The notes: generated from the letters alone by a model not told the origin. DNA of 64,000 nucleotides from Nitrospira sp. (GCA_022226955.1 CP092079.1:1271053-1335052), one strand, 5' to 3'. Shown: positions 34,015 to 43,101, counted from the stretch's first letter. Made by a program: numbers and translations.

Positions 34015-36688
34015 CGATGACTGAACCAGGTCGATTCCTTCGCTCCCCCCCCTCGCTCACTGCATCGCCAGCGTTATCGATAATGTAGCTGTCGTCTCCA
34101 GCCCCTCCCCACATCTGGTCCGCCCCTGCTCCGCCGTCAAGCGTGTCGTTGCCCTCTCGGCCATCAAGCAGGTTGTTCAAGCTATTTCCTATTACGATAT
34201 TATTTAGGCTATTGCCGATCCCGTCTGAGGCGAGCCCCAGGAGTGTGAGATTCTCGATATTAGCTCCCAGGGTGTAGCCGGCCAACACGCTCTGAACCGT
34301 ATCGCTCCCTTCGTTCACCTGCTCAACCACCACATCCCCAAGTTCACCCACAATATAGCTATCGTTGCCGGCACCACCCTGCATCGTATCGTGACCGAGT
34401 CCGCCATCGAGAATATTGTCACCCACGTTGCCGACAAGGGTATTGTCGCTGGCACTCCCGGTGGCATTGATGGCAGCCGAACCGGTTAGAACAATCGTTT
34501 CAACTTCCGCCTCGGGAGCCAGCGCATAACTTACCGACGCGCGAACGATATCATTCCCTTCGCCATAAACCTCGACGACTGCGTCCGATGCATCGTCGAC
34601 CAGATAGGTATCGTTGCCGGAGCCTCCCCACATCTGGTCCACCCCTGCTCCGCCATTGAGCATATCGTTGCCCTGCCCGCCATTGAGCGAGTCATCATCC
34701 GCCCCTCCCAGCAAAACATCATCGCCTTCATTCCCATTCAGATGATCGTTTCCACCCAAGCCTTGCAGGTAATTGGACGCATCACTTCCCCAAAGATAGT
34801 CAATTCCCTCAGTTCCTATCTGCGATTGCTGCACACGCGCTTGCATCGCCGCCGCATCCCAGACGGTTCCATCGGCAAACCGAATCTGTTCAATCGTATT
34901 GCCGATGACCATCTGGTCGTCCGACTGAGCCAGTCGCAACGTCAGCGCCCCATTACTCGTCACCCAGTCTTGCGTGATGAAGAGACTCGACGGCATCACC
35001 CCGTCCATGATCTGCACGGTATCGATCTCCGCAGGCTCCCATCCCCAGTCCTGTACCGTGTCCTGTCCGCTGCCTACTCCAAACAGATAGGTATCGCTGT
35101 CACCCCAATCCTGCATGGCGTCATTGCCCGCCCCGCCGTTGTACACATCGTTGCCGACACCCCCGGAGAGCTGATCGTTGCCCGCGCCGCCAAGCAGCGT
35201 ATCGATGCCCGCGCTCCCTTGGAGAAAGTCATCGCCTGCGCCACCATCGAGATAGTTGTTCGGCCAGCCCCCGGATAGATAGTCGTTGTTTGCAGTCCCT
35301 ATTTGCACTTGCTGCACGCGCGCTTGCATCGCTGCCGCATCCCACCGCGTCCCATCGGCAAACTGAATCTGTTCGATCGCACTACCACTCTGAATTACAA
35401 GTTGATCGTCCGATTGAGCCAATCGCAGCGTCAGCCCTCCAGGATTCGTTGCCCAGTCTTGCGTAACCAACAGGCTAGCCGGCGTCACCCCATTCATGAT
35501 CTGCACGGTATCAATGTCGGTCGGCCCCCACCCTCCATCCTGTACCGTGTCCTGCCCGCTGCCTGCTCCAAACAGATAGGTATCGCTACCGCCCCAATCC
35601 TGCAGAAGATCATTGCCCGCTCCGCCGTTGTACACATCGTTGCCAGCGCCCCCGGAGAGCTGATCGTTGCCCGCGCCGCCAAGCAGCGTATCGATGCCCG
35701 CGCTCCCTTGGAGAAAGTCATCGCCTGCGCCACCATCGAGATAGTTGTTCGGCCAGCCCCCGGATAGATAGTCACTGCTTGCGATCCCCATTTGCACTTG
35801 CTGCACGCGCGCTTGCATCGCTGCCGCATCCCACCGCGTCCCATCGGCAAACTGAATTTGCTCGATACTGTTACCGATAACCATCTGGTCGTCCGACTGA
35901 GCCAGTCGCAACGTCAGCGCCCCACTACTCGTCATCCAGTCTTGCGTGATCAGCAGATTGGTCGATGCAACTGCACTGCTGACCTGGACGGTATCGATCT
36001 CCGCAGGCTCCCATCCCCAGTCCTGTACCGTGTCCTGTCCGCTGCCTACTCCAAACAGATAGGTATCGCTACCCCCGGCATCTTGCATGACATCATTACC
36101 AACGCCGCCGTTGTATGTATCATCTCCCCATCCACCCAAGAGCTGATCGTTACCGCTTCCACCAAGCAGCGCGTCATTTCCGTCATACCCATTCAATGTG
36201 TCATCGCCTTGGAGCCCCTGCATATAATCGCCAACTTGAGTGCCATACAGAAAATCATTCGATTGATTTCCCACTATCAGCGGACCCGAATGTGCCTGAA
36301 TCGCCGCCGCATCCCAGACGGTTCCATCGGCAAACCGAATCTGTTCAATTGTATTGCCGATGACCATCTGGTCGTCCGACTGAGCCAGTCGCAACGTCAA
36401 CGCCCCATTGTTCGTCGCCCAGTCTTGGATGATGAACAGACTGGCTGGCATCACCCCGTTCGTGATCTGCACGGTATCGATGTCGGCCGGCTCCCATCCC
36501 CAGTCCTGTACCGTGTCCTGCCCGCTACCTACTCCAAACAGATAGGTATCGCTGCCGCCCCAATCCTGCATGACATCATTGCCCGCCCCGCCGTTGTACA
36601 CATCGTTGCCATAGTCCCCAGCCATATAGTCGTTACTGGGAGTCCCATTAAGGACGTCATCGTTCGGAGTTCCATAGATATCAGCCAT
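33986..36688 (-). CDS. RTX/Ca-binding repeat protein, N-terminal part
   Basis: 900 residues with no signal peptide, as for type I secreted proteins. It is built of at least four ~163-residue modules: RTX nonapeptides ([23 protein letters not shown]), then [32 protein letters not shown] and [11 protein letters not shown], which is the hemolysin-type calcium-binding related domain. It then runs into M10-C-like repeats. ATG 36688 follows GGGAGG. The frame ends early in [10 protein letters not shown], caused by the G8 tract at 34045-34052. Inferred as a secreted or cell-surface protein, perhaps an adhesin; no type I transporter genes are in this window. Confidence 0.82.
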   Translation of the reverse strand: MADIYGTPNDDVLNGTPSNDYMAGDYGNDVYNGGAGNDVMQDWGGSDTYLFGVGSGQDTVQDWGWEPADIDTVQITNGVMPASLFIIQDWATNNGALTLRLAQSDDQMVIGNTIEQIRFADGTVWDAAAIQAHSGPLIVGNQSNDFLYGTQVGDYMQGLQGDDTLNGYDGNDALLGGSGNDQLLGGWGDDTYNGGVGNDVMQDAGGSDTYLFGVGSGQDTVQDWGWEPAEIDTVQVSSAVASTNLLITQDWMTSSGALTLRLAQSDDQMVIGNSIEQIQFADGTRWDAAAMQARVQQVQMGIASSDYLSGGWPNNYLDGGAGDDFLQGSAGIDTLLGGAGNDQLSGGAGNDVYNGGAGNDLLQDWGGSDTYLFGAGSGQDTVQDGGWGPTDIDTVQIMNGVTPASLLVTQDWATNPGGLTLRLAQSDDQLVIQSGSAIEQIQFADGTRWDAAAMQARVQQVQIGTANNDYLSGGWPNNYLDGGAGDDFLQGSAGIDTLLGGAGNDQLSGGVGNDVYNGGAGNDAMQDWGDSDTYLFGVGSGQDTVQDWGWEPAEIDTVQIMDGVMPSSLFITQDWVTSNGALTLRLAQSDDQMVIGNTIEQIRFADGTVWDAAAMQARVQQSQIGTEGIDYLWGSDASNYLQGLGGNDHLNGNEGDDVLLGGADDDSLNGGQGNDMLNGGAGVDQMWGGSGNDTYLVDDASDAVVEVYGEGNDIVRASVSYALAPEAEVETIVLTGSAAINATGSASDNTLVGNVGDNILDGGLGHDTMQGGAGNDSYIVGELGDVVVEQVNEGSDTVQSVLAGYTLGANIENLTLLGLASDGIGNSLNNIVIGNSLNNLLDGREGNDTLDGGAGADQMWGGAGDDSYIIDNAGDAVSEGGERRNRPGSVIGDVWIGGQR
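34045..34052 (-). other. G8 homopolymer (C8 on +) responsible for the RTX frameshift
   Basis: Eight consecutive C bases on the + strand (G on the coding strand). With seven G the product reads ...[16 protein letters not shown] and continues in the downstream frame; with eight it ends soon after. Either a slippage-type genetic switch or a sequencing error. Confidence 0.85.
35138..35775 (-). repeat. Near-identical 489-bp direct repeats in the RTX gene
   Basis: Two stretches of about 145-150 bases, at about 35138-35285 and 35627-35775, are nearly identical and 489 bases (163 codons) apart. Related but more diverged copies occur at about 34918 and 36372. They lie in the N-terminal modules of the RTX gene. 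Confidence 0.8.
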
Positions 36689-36706
36689 GATCGATCCTCC
36701 CTTATG

Positions 36707-37057
36707 CTAGTCAGCATTCAGCGTGTTGATGGATGACTTGCTAAACTTGGGTGGGGCTTGAGTGGTCAGAGCCTTAATGACGCCCATGACTTGCTGGTGC
36801 AATCGCATGAGATCCGGCAATCCCATTGCGACCCTCGTCACAGTCATACCGACGAAACTCTTGCCAGCTCCACTACCCTCAGCCAATCTTCTTGCAACCT
36901 GCGCAAGATGGGCAGGCTCGATAAATCCAAAGTCCAGATAAGCCATCGCGTGCGAGACGCCAACGTAGCTATAATTCGCAAACTTCGGCTGGCCAACCTG
37001 CTCGCTGCTCCGCAGCCGAACCTGCAATGCATCCGTCTCAGGCACCTGTTCTGACAT
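36707..37057 (-). CDS. DUF3467-like small protein upstream of the RTX gene
   Basis: A 116-residue protein with KFANYSYVGVSHAMAYLDFGF and the C-terminal helix LPDLMRLHQQVMGVIKAL, a pattern similar to DUF3467. AAGGAGG is present before ATG 37057. The gap to the RTX start is only 18 bases, so it is probably co-transcribed. Cytoplasmic; no function known. The neighbouring position raises the possibility of a role in RTX gene expression, which is inference only. Confidence 0.68.
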   Translation of the reverse strand: MSEQVPETDALQVRLRSSEQVGQPKFANYSYVGVSHAMAYLDFGFIEPAHLAQVARRLAEGSGAGKSFVGMTVTRVAMGLPDLMRLHQQVMGVIKALTTQAPPKFSKSSINTLNAD

Positions 37058-37181
37058 ACCGTCCTCCTTGACAACCCTCTTGGCCATTGCCTTGTTCATG
37101 ACATGCATCAGTGCCCAAGCCAAACGCAACCGTTCGCAATACCTGCCTCGAAAGGCATGTCATCTATTTGCATTGCTATAT

Positions 37182-37838
37182 ATGTACAATCACCCCGACT
37201 CGTCAAGCTCTTCGGATGCCAAACTTGCAATCATAAGACAAGACCATCTATGTGCCCACACAGCCGCCAGGAGAAAGGATGAAGCCACCGACTTCTTCGG
37301 TCAGCCTAAAACCGTGACGATGTACAGAAACGGCTCGGAGATTAACTGGGAATACCCGAAATTTGGCCTCACGCTCGGATTCGATGCCAATGGATTCCTC
37401 GTCCGCTGGAAGCATGTGGGGCCCCATTCAGTCCAGCAGGGCGGTTCCGAGTCACCTTCGCGCGCATCCCGCTTCGCCGGGTTAGAGGGCAGTGCGAAGG
37501 AAGAGAAGTCCGTGCGCTCAGGACAGGAGCCTATCGATCTGTCACAGCGCTTGGAGAAAATGCAGCTAGAATCCAAAGGTCGGGACCAAGAGAAAAGTGC
37601 AGAACGGCATTGTCAACGATTGTATCCCCGCGACAGAACGCTCCAAGACAGCTGTACGAAATACGAGATAGATAAGAGCCGGAGCCCGTTGTTTTCAGAA
37701 ACCATGGCTCGGGATGCCGAACGTGTCGCGAAAGTGACCTGTCGATACCGCTGGCGGCACGACCTGGCTCTCGCAGAATCCTGCGAACAGTACGAACGAG
37801 ACAAGATCCTCAGCGACTTCCGAACATATCAACGATAG
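37182..37838 (+). CDS. Hypothetical protein (SmpA/BamE-like segment)
   Basis: About 218 residues from ATG 37182 (MYNHPDSSSSSD). The segment DFFGQPKTVTMYRNGSEINWEYPKFGLTLGFDANGFLVRW recalls the SmpA/OmlA (BamE) fold, used in small envelope proteins. The second half is charged with paired Cys patterns such as CQRLYPRDRTLQDSC and CRYRWRHDLALAESC. No good signal peptide is visible at this start; a longer frame from 37068 has a hydrophobic beginning but overlaps the divergent gene. Divergently placed from the DUF3467-like gene. Confidence 0.5.
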   Translation: MYNHPDSSSSSDAKLAIIRQDHLCAHTAARRKDEATDFFGQPKTVTMYRNGSEINWEYPKFGLTLGFDANGFLVRWKHVGPHSVQQGGSESPSRASRFAGLEGSAKEEKSVRSGQEPIDLSQRLEKMQLESKGRDQEKSAERHCQRLYPRDRTLQDSCTKYEIDKSRSPLFSETMARDAERVAKVTCRYRWRHDLALAESCEQYERDKILSDFRTYQR

Positions 37839-38004
37839 TTATCTACCGCCGAGTAAGCGCTATCCCCCCGCCGCACTCCCGCTTTATCGAACCGGCAACG
37901 GTCAAAGCCCACCTCGATCGATCGCACAGGCTATTCCAGAATTAGGGCGTGGATGAGCACCCATAAAAGAAGACATCCTGAGCAAGGAGCAAATTGGGAG
38001 AATG

Positions 38005-38035
38005 AAAAACGGGCAGGCGACTCATCGCCTGCCCG
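38005..38035 (-). terminator. Intrinsic terminator of the band-7 gene
   Basis: On the minus strand the stem CGGGCAGGCGA/TCGCCTGCCCG (11 bp, four-base loop) is followed by five T; it lies 30 bases past the band-7 stop codon. Confidence 0.8.
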
Positions 38036-38065
38036 CATATACCGCAGAGAACTGAAACTGGATCG

Positions 38066-38902
38066 CTACTGACCCGAGGCCAGCGGCGGCATGTTGATGC
38101 CAACTCGCTCTAGACCCATGATGACAGTCAGAGCGCTCGGCGAGTGCTGGACAATTTCCTTTTGCACTTCAATGCGGCGCAGATCGACAAACTCCGGCGC
38201 GGTCAGGCCAAGCGATTCACGATAGGCGCGGTCGGCGATGCCGCGTTGTTTTTCTGCTTTTTCGCGCGATTCTTCCGCTTTTTGAAACTCCACCATCGTG
38301 ATCTTGCGCTGTTCTTGAATGATGGTCTGTGTCGTCTGCTCCACCACGCCCTTAGGCGGCAGGATGCTTCCGACCACCACACGGTTCAGTCGAACCGGGA
38401 TGCCCTGTTTCTCGATGAGCTTCGTTTGCACTTCTTTAGCGATAGCATCCTGTAACTTCTGTCTCGTGGTGGGATCGGTGGTCAGCTGAAAAAGTGGATA
38501 TTTCTGCACCTCTTCACGCACAAACGTACGGAACGCTTCTTTGGCGTTATTGGCATACCAATTCGGCCCATACTTGCTGATCAGCTCCGGCGAGCGCCCT
38601 TCGATCACGTTCGCAATCAAGAACGCATCGAACGACACCGGCGCGTTTTCAGCCGAAATGATGTCGAAATGCTCAGAGTATTGCACCGGCCTGATATCGA
38701 CATCGACAACTTTTGTGGTGGGCGCCACCACCACACGGCCGGTCTTCGTGGGAATTGGATCAACCCCACCATGGCCGAAGAAGAAGGGTTGCTCGACCAG
38801 CACTCCTTCGTGGCCGGCCTCGATCGCCACACATCCGGTTCCCACGGCCATCAATCCGACGACCGCCACCATTCCACATAGGCTCATCGCGCCTCTCCTC
38901 AT
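38066..38902 (-). CDS. SPFH/Band 7 (prohibitin-like) membrane protein
   Basis: A 278-residue SPFH family protein. The N-terminus is a membrane or lipoprotein signal (VAVVGLMAVGTGC, then VAIEAGHEGVLVEQ). The band-7 region has VDVDIRPVQYSEHFDIISAENAPVSFD, EEVQKYP and a long helical C-terminal region (QEQRKITMVEFQKAEESREKAEKQ) typical of stomatin/HflK-type. GAGGAGGAG precedes ATG 38902. SPFH proteins organise membrane microdomains or regulate proteases; the partner is unknown here. The Cys makes a lipoprotein possible. Confidence 0.83.
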   Translation of the reverse strand: MRRGAMSLCGMVAVVGLMAVGTGCVAIEAGHEGVLVEQPFFFGHGGVDPIPTKTGRVVVAPTTKVVDVDIRPVQYSEHFDIISAENAPVSFDAFLIANVIEGRSPELISKYGPNWYANNAKEAFRTFVREEVQKYPLFQLTTDPTTRQKLQDAIAKEVQTKLIEKQGIPVRLNRVVVGSILPPKGVVEQTTQTIIQEQRKITMVEFQKAEESREKAEKQRGIADRAYRESLGLTAPEFVDLRRIEVQKEIVQHSPSALTVIMGLERVGINMPPLASGQ

Positions 38903-39115
38903 ACACTCCTCCTCGGTTAGTCTCGTCTCCAGAACAAGACTGTGCAAGACGATGACGGGTGAATAGCCGGCGACTCATCAGCCGCGAATCATCACAGCAA
39001 TACCTTACGAAGCGTGTTGACGGAATGTCAAACGAGGCAGTGGCGCGATATCCTGCCGAAACCTCGCAGGACCTGTGAGGACGGGCACCGAATGGAAGAG
39101 GATCTGAGTAAGGGG

Positions 39116-39517
39116 CTAGAAAATGCCGGCCTGCTTCTGCAACCAGCGCACATACGTAATGATCTGATCCACGTCTTCGGGGGTCACTGCATCGATTTTC
39201 GGCATGTTCCCAAATTGCCAGTGGTGGGCCTTCACCCCGTTGGCCGCTGCGCGTTGGAAGGCCGGATCGCCATGATGGTTGGGTTCATAAATTTTATGGA
39301 CCAGCGGCGGACCTTGGCTCGTTCCGACACCACCCAGGCCATGACAGGCTGAACAGTTGGCTTTAAACTTTCCCTCGCCCACCTGCAATTCGGCCGGCAC
39401 GGCACTCACGACCGCCGTCTTCGGCGCCGATTCCCCCTGGCTGCATGCCGGAGTCGCTCCCACGACACACAACAACGCTGCCCAGCAACAAATCCGCGAG
39501 GTCTTCGAGATCTCCAT
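39116..39517 (-). CDS. Cytochrome c (class I, single haem)
   Basis: A 133-residue exported c-type cytochrome: N-terminal signal (WAALLCVVGATPACSQG, with a lipobox-like ATPAC), haem motif CSACHGLGG near residue 55 and axial-ligand Met in the NMPKID region, ending WLQKQAGIF. Size and motif fit a cytochrome c5/c6-like electron carrier. ATG 39517 has AAGGAG upstream. It lies seven bases after a 55-residue membrane-protein gene, so they form one unit. Electron donor or acceptor unknown. Confidence 0.86.
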   Translation of the reverse strand: MEISKTSRICCWAALLCVVGATPACSQGESAPKTAVVSAVPAELQVGEGKFKANCSACHGLGGVGTSQGPPLVHKIYEPNHHGDPAFQRAAANGVKAHHWQFGNMPKIDAVTPEDVDQIITYVRWLQKQAGIF

Positions 39518-39524
39518 GATGCGA

Positions 39525-39692
39525 TTACTCCTTCGGGGCCGGTTGATCGGGCGGTGCGGAGGGCTTGCCAAATTGCTCCTGCAACATCGCCTCGGTTTTC
39601 GCCAATGTCATGCGTCGATACAGCCGCGCGCCGACCGGCACAAGAACGATCAACCCAATGGTCAGATACATGAAAAATTCTTCGGGAGACAT
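39525..39692 (-). CDS. Small single-pass membrane protein beside the cytochrome c gene
   Basis: A 55-residue protein, MSPEEFFMYLTIGLIVLVPV... with one transmembrane helix (residues about 6-22), a basic stretch RLYRRMT and an acidic/proline tail ending PAPKE. It is directly upstream of and co-oriented with the cytochrome c gene, seven bases apart. It could be a small subunit or assembly partner; no family is recognised. The ATG codon at 39692 is plausible but its ribosome-binding site is weak. Confidence 0.55.
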   Translation of the reverse strand: MSPEEFFMYLTIGLIVLVPVGARLYRRMTLAKTEAMLQEQFGKPSAPPDQPAPKE

Positions 39693-39710
39693 AGATATTG
39701 AGCGCTCCTA

Positions 39711-39834
39711 GAGGATGTTCAAACAAGCCGTTCAGCTAGGCCGCAGCGAGTGAGGACCCGAGTCGTACTGTTTCATGTACGTTGAGAGTCCGAAGGATGC
39801 GAGAACGACGCTGGCGGCTTGTTTCAACATCCTC
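39711..39834. repeat. REPIN-like palindromic element, copy H
   Basis: About 124 bases; outer stem GAGGATGTT/AACATCCTC. The centre GTACTGTTTCATGTAC is less conserved than elsewhere and the core reads GCTAGGCCGCAG. The right end overlaps the queC stop codon by two bases. Confidence 0.9.
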
Positions 39835-40537
39835 AGAGTACCGCATAGGCGACCGGATCCTCAACACCCGCCTTGGCAAATCCTTGGCGGCGAATGACAC
39901 AACTGTCGCAACGGCCACAGGCCAGCGGCCCAATCGGATCGTAGCAACTATGGGTCAGATGCAGCGGCGCCTGGAGCTTCATCCCCAATTGAATAATCTC
40001 GGCTTTCGAGAGCATCAATAACGGCGCATGCACTTCCAGGCGCGCGCCTTCAACACCGCGCTTGGTGCCAATGGCAACAGCTTGCTCAAATGCGCGGACA
40101 AACTCCGGCCGGCAATCGGGATACCCGGAATAGTCCAGCACGTTGGCCCCGAAATAAATGGCCGACGCCCCAACAACCTCGGCATGCGCGGCAGCCAACG
40201 ACAGGAAAATCAGGTTTCTCGCGGGAACATAGGTCGCCGGGATTCCCTGTGACCGCTCCTGCTCGTGGCGATCCTTGGGAACGGCCTGATCTCCGGTTAG
40301 CGCCGATCCTCCAAGAGCCCGAAGATCCACATCTATCACAATGTGGTTGTGAGCCTGGAGCGCTGCGGCCACCTGTTTGGCTTGCTCGACCTCGATGGCG
40401 TGCCGCTGGCGATAGGCAATGGTCAGCAAAAAAAGCTCGCATCCCTCTTGCTTGGCTACGGCGGCTGTGACCGTCGAATCCAGCCCTCCACTCAGGAGGA
40501 CGACGGCACGAGGCTGAGATGTCGCGTCAGGAGACAT
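39833..40537 (-). CDS. queC: 7-cyano-7-deazaguanine synthase
   Basis: A 234-residue QueC, the ATP-dependent enzyme that makes preQ0 from carboxy-deazaguanine for queuosine. The PP-loop is LLSGGLDSTV near residue 15, with TIAYRQRHAIE and the C-terminal zinc-binding CGRCDSC and PYVPARN-type ATYVPARNLIF motifs. Full length. No other que genes are near. The stop codon overlaps repeat copy H. Confidence 0.96.
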   Translation of the reverse strand: MSPDATSQPRAVVLLSGGLDSTVTAAVAKQEGCELFLLTIAYRQRHAIEVEQAKQVAAALQAHNHIVIDVDLRALGGSALTGDQAVPKDRHEQERSQGIPATYVPARNLIFLSLAAAHAEVVGASAIYFGANVLDYSGYPDCRPEFVRAFEQAVAIGTKRGVEGARLEVHAPLLMLSKAEIIQLGMKLQAPLHLTHSCYDPIGPLACGRCDSCVIRRQGFAKAGVEDPVAYAVL

Positions 40538-40647
40538 GGATTGAGAGACTGCCGGAGCGACCCACCCCAGCAGGAAGTTTCACGCAACTCTGCACAAATA
40601 CACTGAAGCGGTGCCGCACATGGAGAGAGGCGGAACGAAGACGGCGA

Positions 40648-41208
40648 TCAATCGCGATCTTCTTCCTTCTCAATTTTTTCCAGCAACTCGGCTTTGGACT
40701 GGCACTCCACACAGAGCTTGGCAAAGGGCACGGCCTGAAGCCGCTTTTCGCTGATCTCGATCCCACACTCGGCGCACATGCCATACGTGCCGTCACGCAA
40801 GCGATTGAGCGACTCGTCGATAGCTTGCCGACGACGATTGCGCATTTCCATGAGCGAGATGCCGAGTTCACGATCAAGATCCATGAGCGCCTGGTCGCCG
40901 ACATCGCGGGCGGACTCTAACCGCCGCTGCTGATCCTCCGTCAACGATTGGCCAAGATTGCCTTCGATTTCACGAATGATCTCCTGGCGCTTGCCCATCA
41001 GCATCTGGTGCAACGTTTCTTGGCGGCGTTCACGGGCATCCCGATCTTTCGCCGATTCTTTGGGACGCATCGCCTCGACAATAATCTGCGCGGAAGCCGC
41101 TTTCGTCGGCGCCGCGTCAGCAGGAGCAGGCTTCTTAGGCTCAACTTCGGAAACCGGTTTGGTCTTTTTCACTTCTGTTTTCTTTTTTGCAGGTACTTTG
41201 GTTGCCAT
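40648..41208 (-). CDS. DksA/TraR-type zinc-finger regulator
   Basis: A 186-residue protein. A basic, proline- and alanine-rich N-terminal tail (about 1-45) is unusual for the family. Then come a coiled-coil region (KRQEIIREIEGNLGQSL... DLDRELG) and the C4 zinc finger CAECG...CVEC. DksA binds the RNA polymerase secondary channel and tunes rRNA and stress promoters with ppGpp. ATG 41208 has AAGGAG. The acidic tip pair of true DksA was not identified with confidence, so TraR/DksA-like is the safe name. Confidence 0.85.
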   Translation of the reverse strand: MATKVPAKKKTEVKKTKPVSEVEPKKPAPADAAPTKAASAQIIVEAMRPKESAKDRDARERRQETLHQMLMGKRQEIIREIEGNLGQSLTEDQQRRLESARDVGDQALMDLDRELGISLMEMRNRRRQAIDESLNRLRDGTYGMCAECGIEISEKRLQAVPFAKLCVECQSKAELLEKIEKEEDRD

Positions 41209-41308
41209 AATATGCTCCTTGGGTAGAGAGTCCCCCAAAAAAAGTCGGGAATCTATATCACGGCATGTAGGCTTTGACAAGGGCTAGTGGTCACTAGCCA
41301 AAAGAACC

Positions 41309-41797
41309 CTAGGAATAGAGGATGGTCGAATGAACAGGATATCCAGCGAGTTTTTCTCTTCCCTTGAGCCCCTGTAGCTCAACCAGAAAATCGAGTCCTA
41401 TGACTTCCCCGCCAAGCTGGCTCACGAGACGGACAGTTGCCTCGGCCGTCCCTCCGGTGGCAAGGAGATCGTCTACGATCAAAACCCGCTCTCCCAATCC
41501 GATGGCATCCCGGTGGATTGCCAAAGTATTCGAGCCATATTCAAGGCTGTACTTCACCTCGAAGCAATCCGCCGGCAATTTGCCCGGCTTGCGAACCGGC
41601 ACAAATCCGGCGCCGAGCTGGCCAGCCAGTACGCCTCCGAAGATAAAGCCTCGGGATTCGATCCCGACCACCTTATCGATCCGTGCATCTCGGTATCGCG
41701 CGGTCAGGTCGTCGGTCAACGCGCGAAACGCCGTGGCATCTTTCAGCAATGTCGTAATGTCGTAAAAGAGAATGCCGGGCTTGGGAAAGTCCGGCAC
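41309..41797 (-). CDS. apt: Adenine phosphoribosyltransferase
   Basis: An APT that recycles adenine to AMP with PRPP. The PRPP loop is [17 protein letters not shown] near residue 112, and [20 protein letters not shown] begins the visible frame. The GTG 41797 start gives about 162 residues, short for the family; homology continues upstream as [11 protein letters not shown], where the frame is open to an ATT at 41839 that overlaps the sigma-factor stop. That would give about 176 residues. No standard start codon exists in the added part. Start uncertain; function firm. Confidence 0.9.
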   Translation of the reverse strand: MPDFPKPGILFYDITTLLKDATAFRALTDDLTARYRDARIDKVVGIESRGFIFGGVLAGQLGAGFVPVRKPGKLPADCFEVKYSLEYGSNTLAIHRDAIGLGERVLIVDDLLATGGTAEATVRLVSQLGGEVIGLDFLVELQGLKGREKLAGYPVHSTILYS

Positions 41798-41838
41798 TTC
41801 GCGGATGAGGGCTTGATAGTCGATGGCGGTCTCCGGAA

Positions 41839-42762
41839 TTAAAGCAGGTCGGCCTGCGTCAGGGTCTTTCGCTCGATGGTGCCTCGAAGCCGGACTAACG
41901 CCGTTGTTTCGATTTGACGAACCCGTTCACGGGTCAGCCCCATCTCCCGGCCGATTTCTTCCAGCGTCTTAGACTCATCCCCGTCGAGCCCGAACCGCGA
42001 CACAATAACAGTTTGTTCTTTCTCAGGCAACGCCTTGACCCACCTCATCAGCTCCACGCGACGCCGGACTCCGTCTGCCGTATCGTCGGGGGACATGCTC
42101 ATCGGATCTTCAATGACATCGCGCAAAAAAGTATCCGTGCGATCGTTCAGGGGGCTGTCCAGCGAACAGGTCGTCCTGGTCAACTGCTTCAGGTCGAGGA
42201 TTTCCTCCTCGTTGGTCTTCATTTTCTTCGCCACTTCGTGCGCCATCGGCTCCCGACCAAGCTCCTGCACCAATTGCTCGACCTTCCCCATATACCGGTT
42301 CAGCCGCTCAACCACATGCACGGGCAGACGCACCAGTTTGCCCTGATTGATGATGGCCCGTTCAATATATTGGCGAATCCACCAGGAAGCGTACGTGCTG
42401 AAACGAAATCCGCGCTTGTAATTGAATTTTTCAACCGCCTTGATCAGCCCAAGATTGCCTTCCTCGACAATATCCGAAAACGGAAAGCCTCGATTGATAT
42501 ACCGCTTGCCGATGCTGATCACCAGGCGAAGATTCGACTCGATCATGATCTGCCGCGCCTGCTCATCGCCGGCCTGCACCCGCTTTCCTAATTCCTGTTC
42601 CTGTTTGAAATTGAGCAGCGTCGAACGACGCACTTCGCGCAAATAACTCTTGAGCGTATCCAATCCTTCCGACCGGTTCGAGGCCCTCTCCTCGCGGTCT
42701 GGCGGACTGTCCGCTTCAATCTCCTCGACGTCGTCAGACGACTCTCGCCGGGCTTCACTCAT
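41839..42762 (-). CDS. RpoS-like (group 2) sigma-70 factor
   Basis: A 307-residue sigma factor of the RpoD/RpoS group. Region 1.2-2 is [18 protein letters not shown] and [21 protein letters not shown], region 2.4 is [20 protein letters not shown], region 3 carries [19 protein letters not shown], and region 4 [19 protein letters not shown] for -35 recognition. No N-terminal region 1.1, and the length fits group 2. The name rpoS is possible but not proven. It is followed by apt in the same direction with its stop codon touching the presumed apt start. Confidence 0.9.
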   Translation of the reverse strand: MSEARRESSDDVEEIEADSPPDREERASNRSEGLDTLKSYLREVRRSTLLNFKQEQELGKRVQAGDEQARQIMIESNLRLVISIGKRYINRGFPFSDIVEEGNLGLIKAVEKFNYKRGFRFSTYASWWIRQYIERAIINQGKLVRLPVHVVERLNRYMGKVEQLVQELGREPMAHEVAKKMKTNEEEILDLKQLTRTTCSLDSPLNDRTDTFLRDVIEDPMSMSPDDTADGVRRRVELMRWVKALPEKEQTVIVSRFGLDGDESKTLEEIGREMGLTRERVRQIETTALVRLRGTIERKTLTQADLL

Positions 42763-42816
42763 GCCTTGAAGCTCCTCGTCCTGCGTCCCATAGCGATCGG
42801 CATCCTTTGACTTGGT

Positions 42817-43101
42817 TCACTCGTGCCATATGTGAAATTCAGTAAAACGGCTGGTCCCAGGATTCCACTCGACGGTCACCGCCGTAACCCGCGCGGCTGG
42901 CGGTCCGACTCCGAGCTCTGTGAGCAGCGACTCAATGGTTTCGCGCGGCCCTTCGACATCCAATTCGACTCGACCGTCGCCAAGGTTGCGCACCCCGCCG
43001 ACCAGCTTGCGCTGTGCGGCCGCTCGCGCCGCAAACGCCCGGTACCCAACCCCCTGCACACGACCGCTCACAAGCACATGCGCCCGCACCTGAGATGTCA
43101 T
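42817..43101 (-). CDS. acyP: Acylphosphatase
   Basis: A 94-residue acylphosphatase, cleaving carboxyl-phosphate bonds. The catalytic Arg is in GRVQGVGYRAFAARAA, the catalytic Asn in GGVRNLGDGRVELDVEG, and RFTEFHIWHE ends it. ATG 43101 (MTSQVRAHVLVSG) is the family start. It lies downstream of the tRNA-Pro gene and before the sigma factor in the same orientation. Confidence 0.93.
   Translation of the reverse strand: MTSQVRAHVLVSGRVQGVGYRAFAARAAAQRKLVGGVRNLGDGRVELDVEGPRETIESLLTELGVGPPAARVTAVTVEWNPGTSRFTEFHIWHE

Noticed and set aside
33000-36700. CRISPR-like direct repeats
   Set aside because: Repeats are coding modules of 489 bases without spacers, not short repeats with unique spacers.
35792-36736. 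Long open frame on the + strand opposite the RTX gene (314 codons)
   Set aside because: It mirrors the repeats of the real gene on the other strand, has no family motifs, and is a by-product of the biased repeat composition.
37068-37181. N-terminal extension of the 37182 gene with a hydrophobic beginning
   Set aside because: It runs into the 5' region of the divergent DUF3467-like gene and lacks a clear ribosome-binding site; left as an uncertain start.
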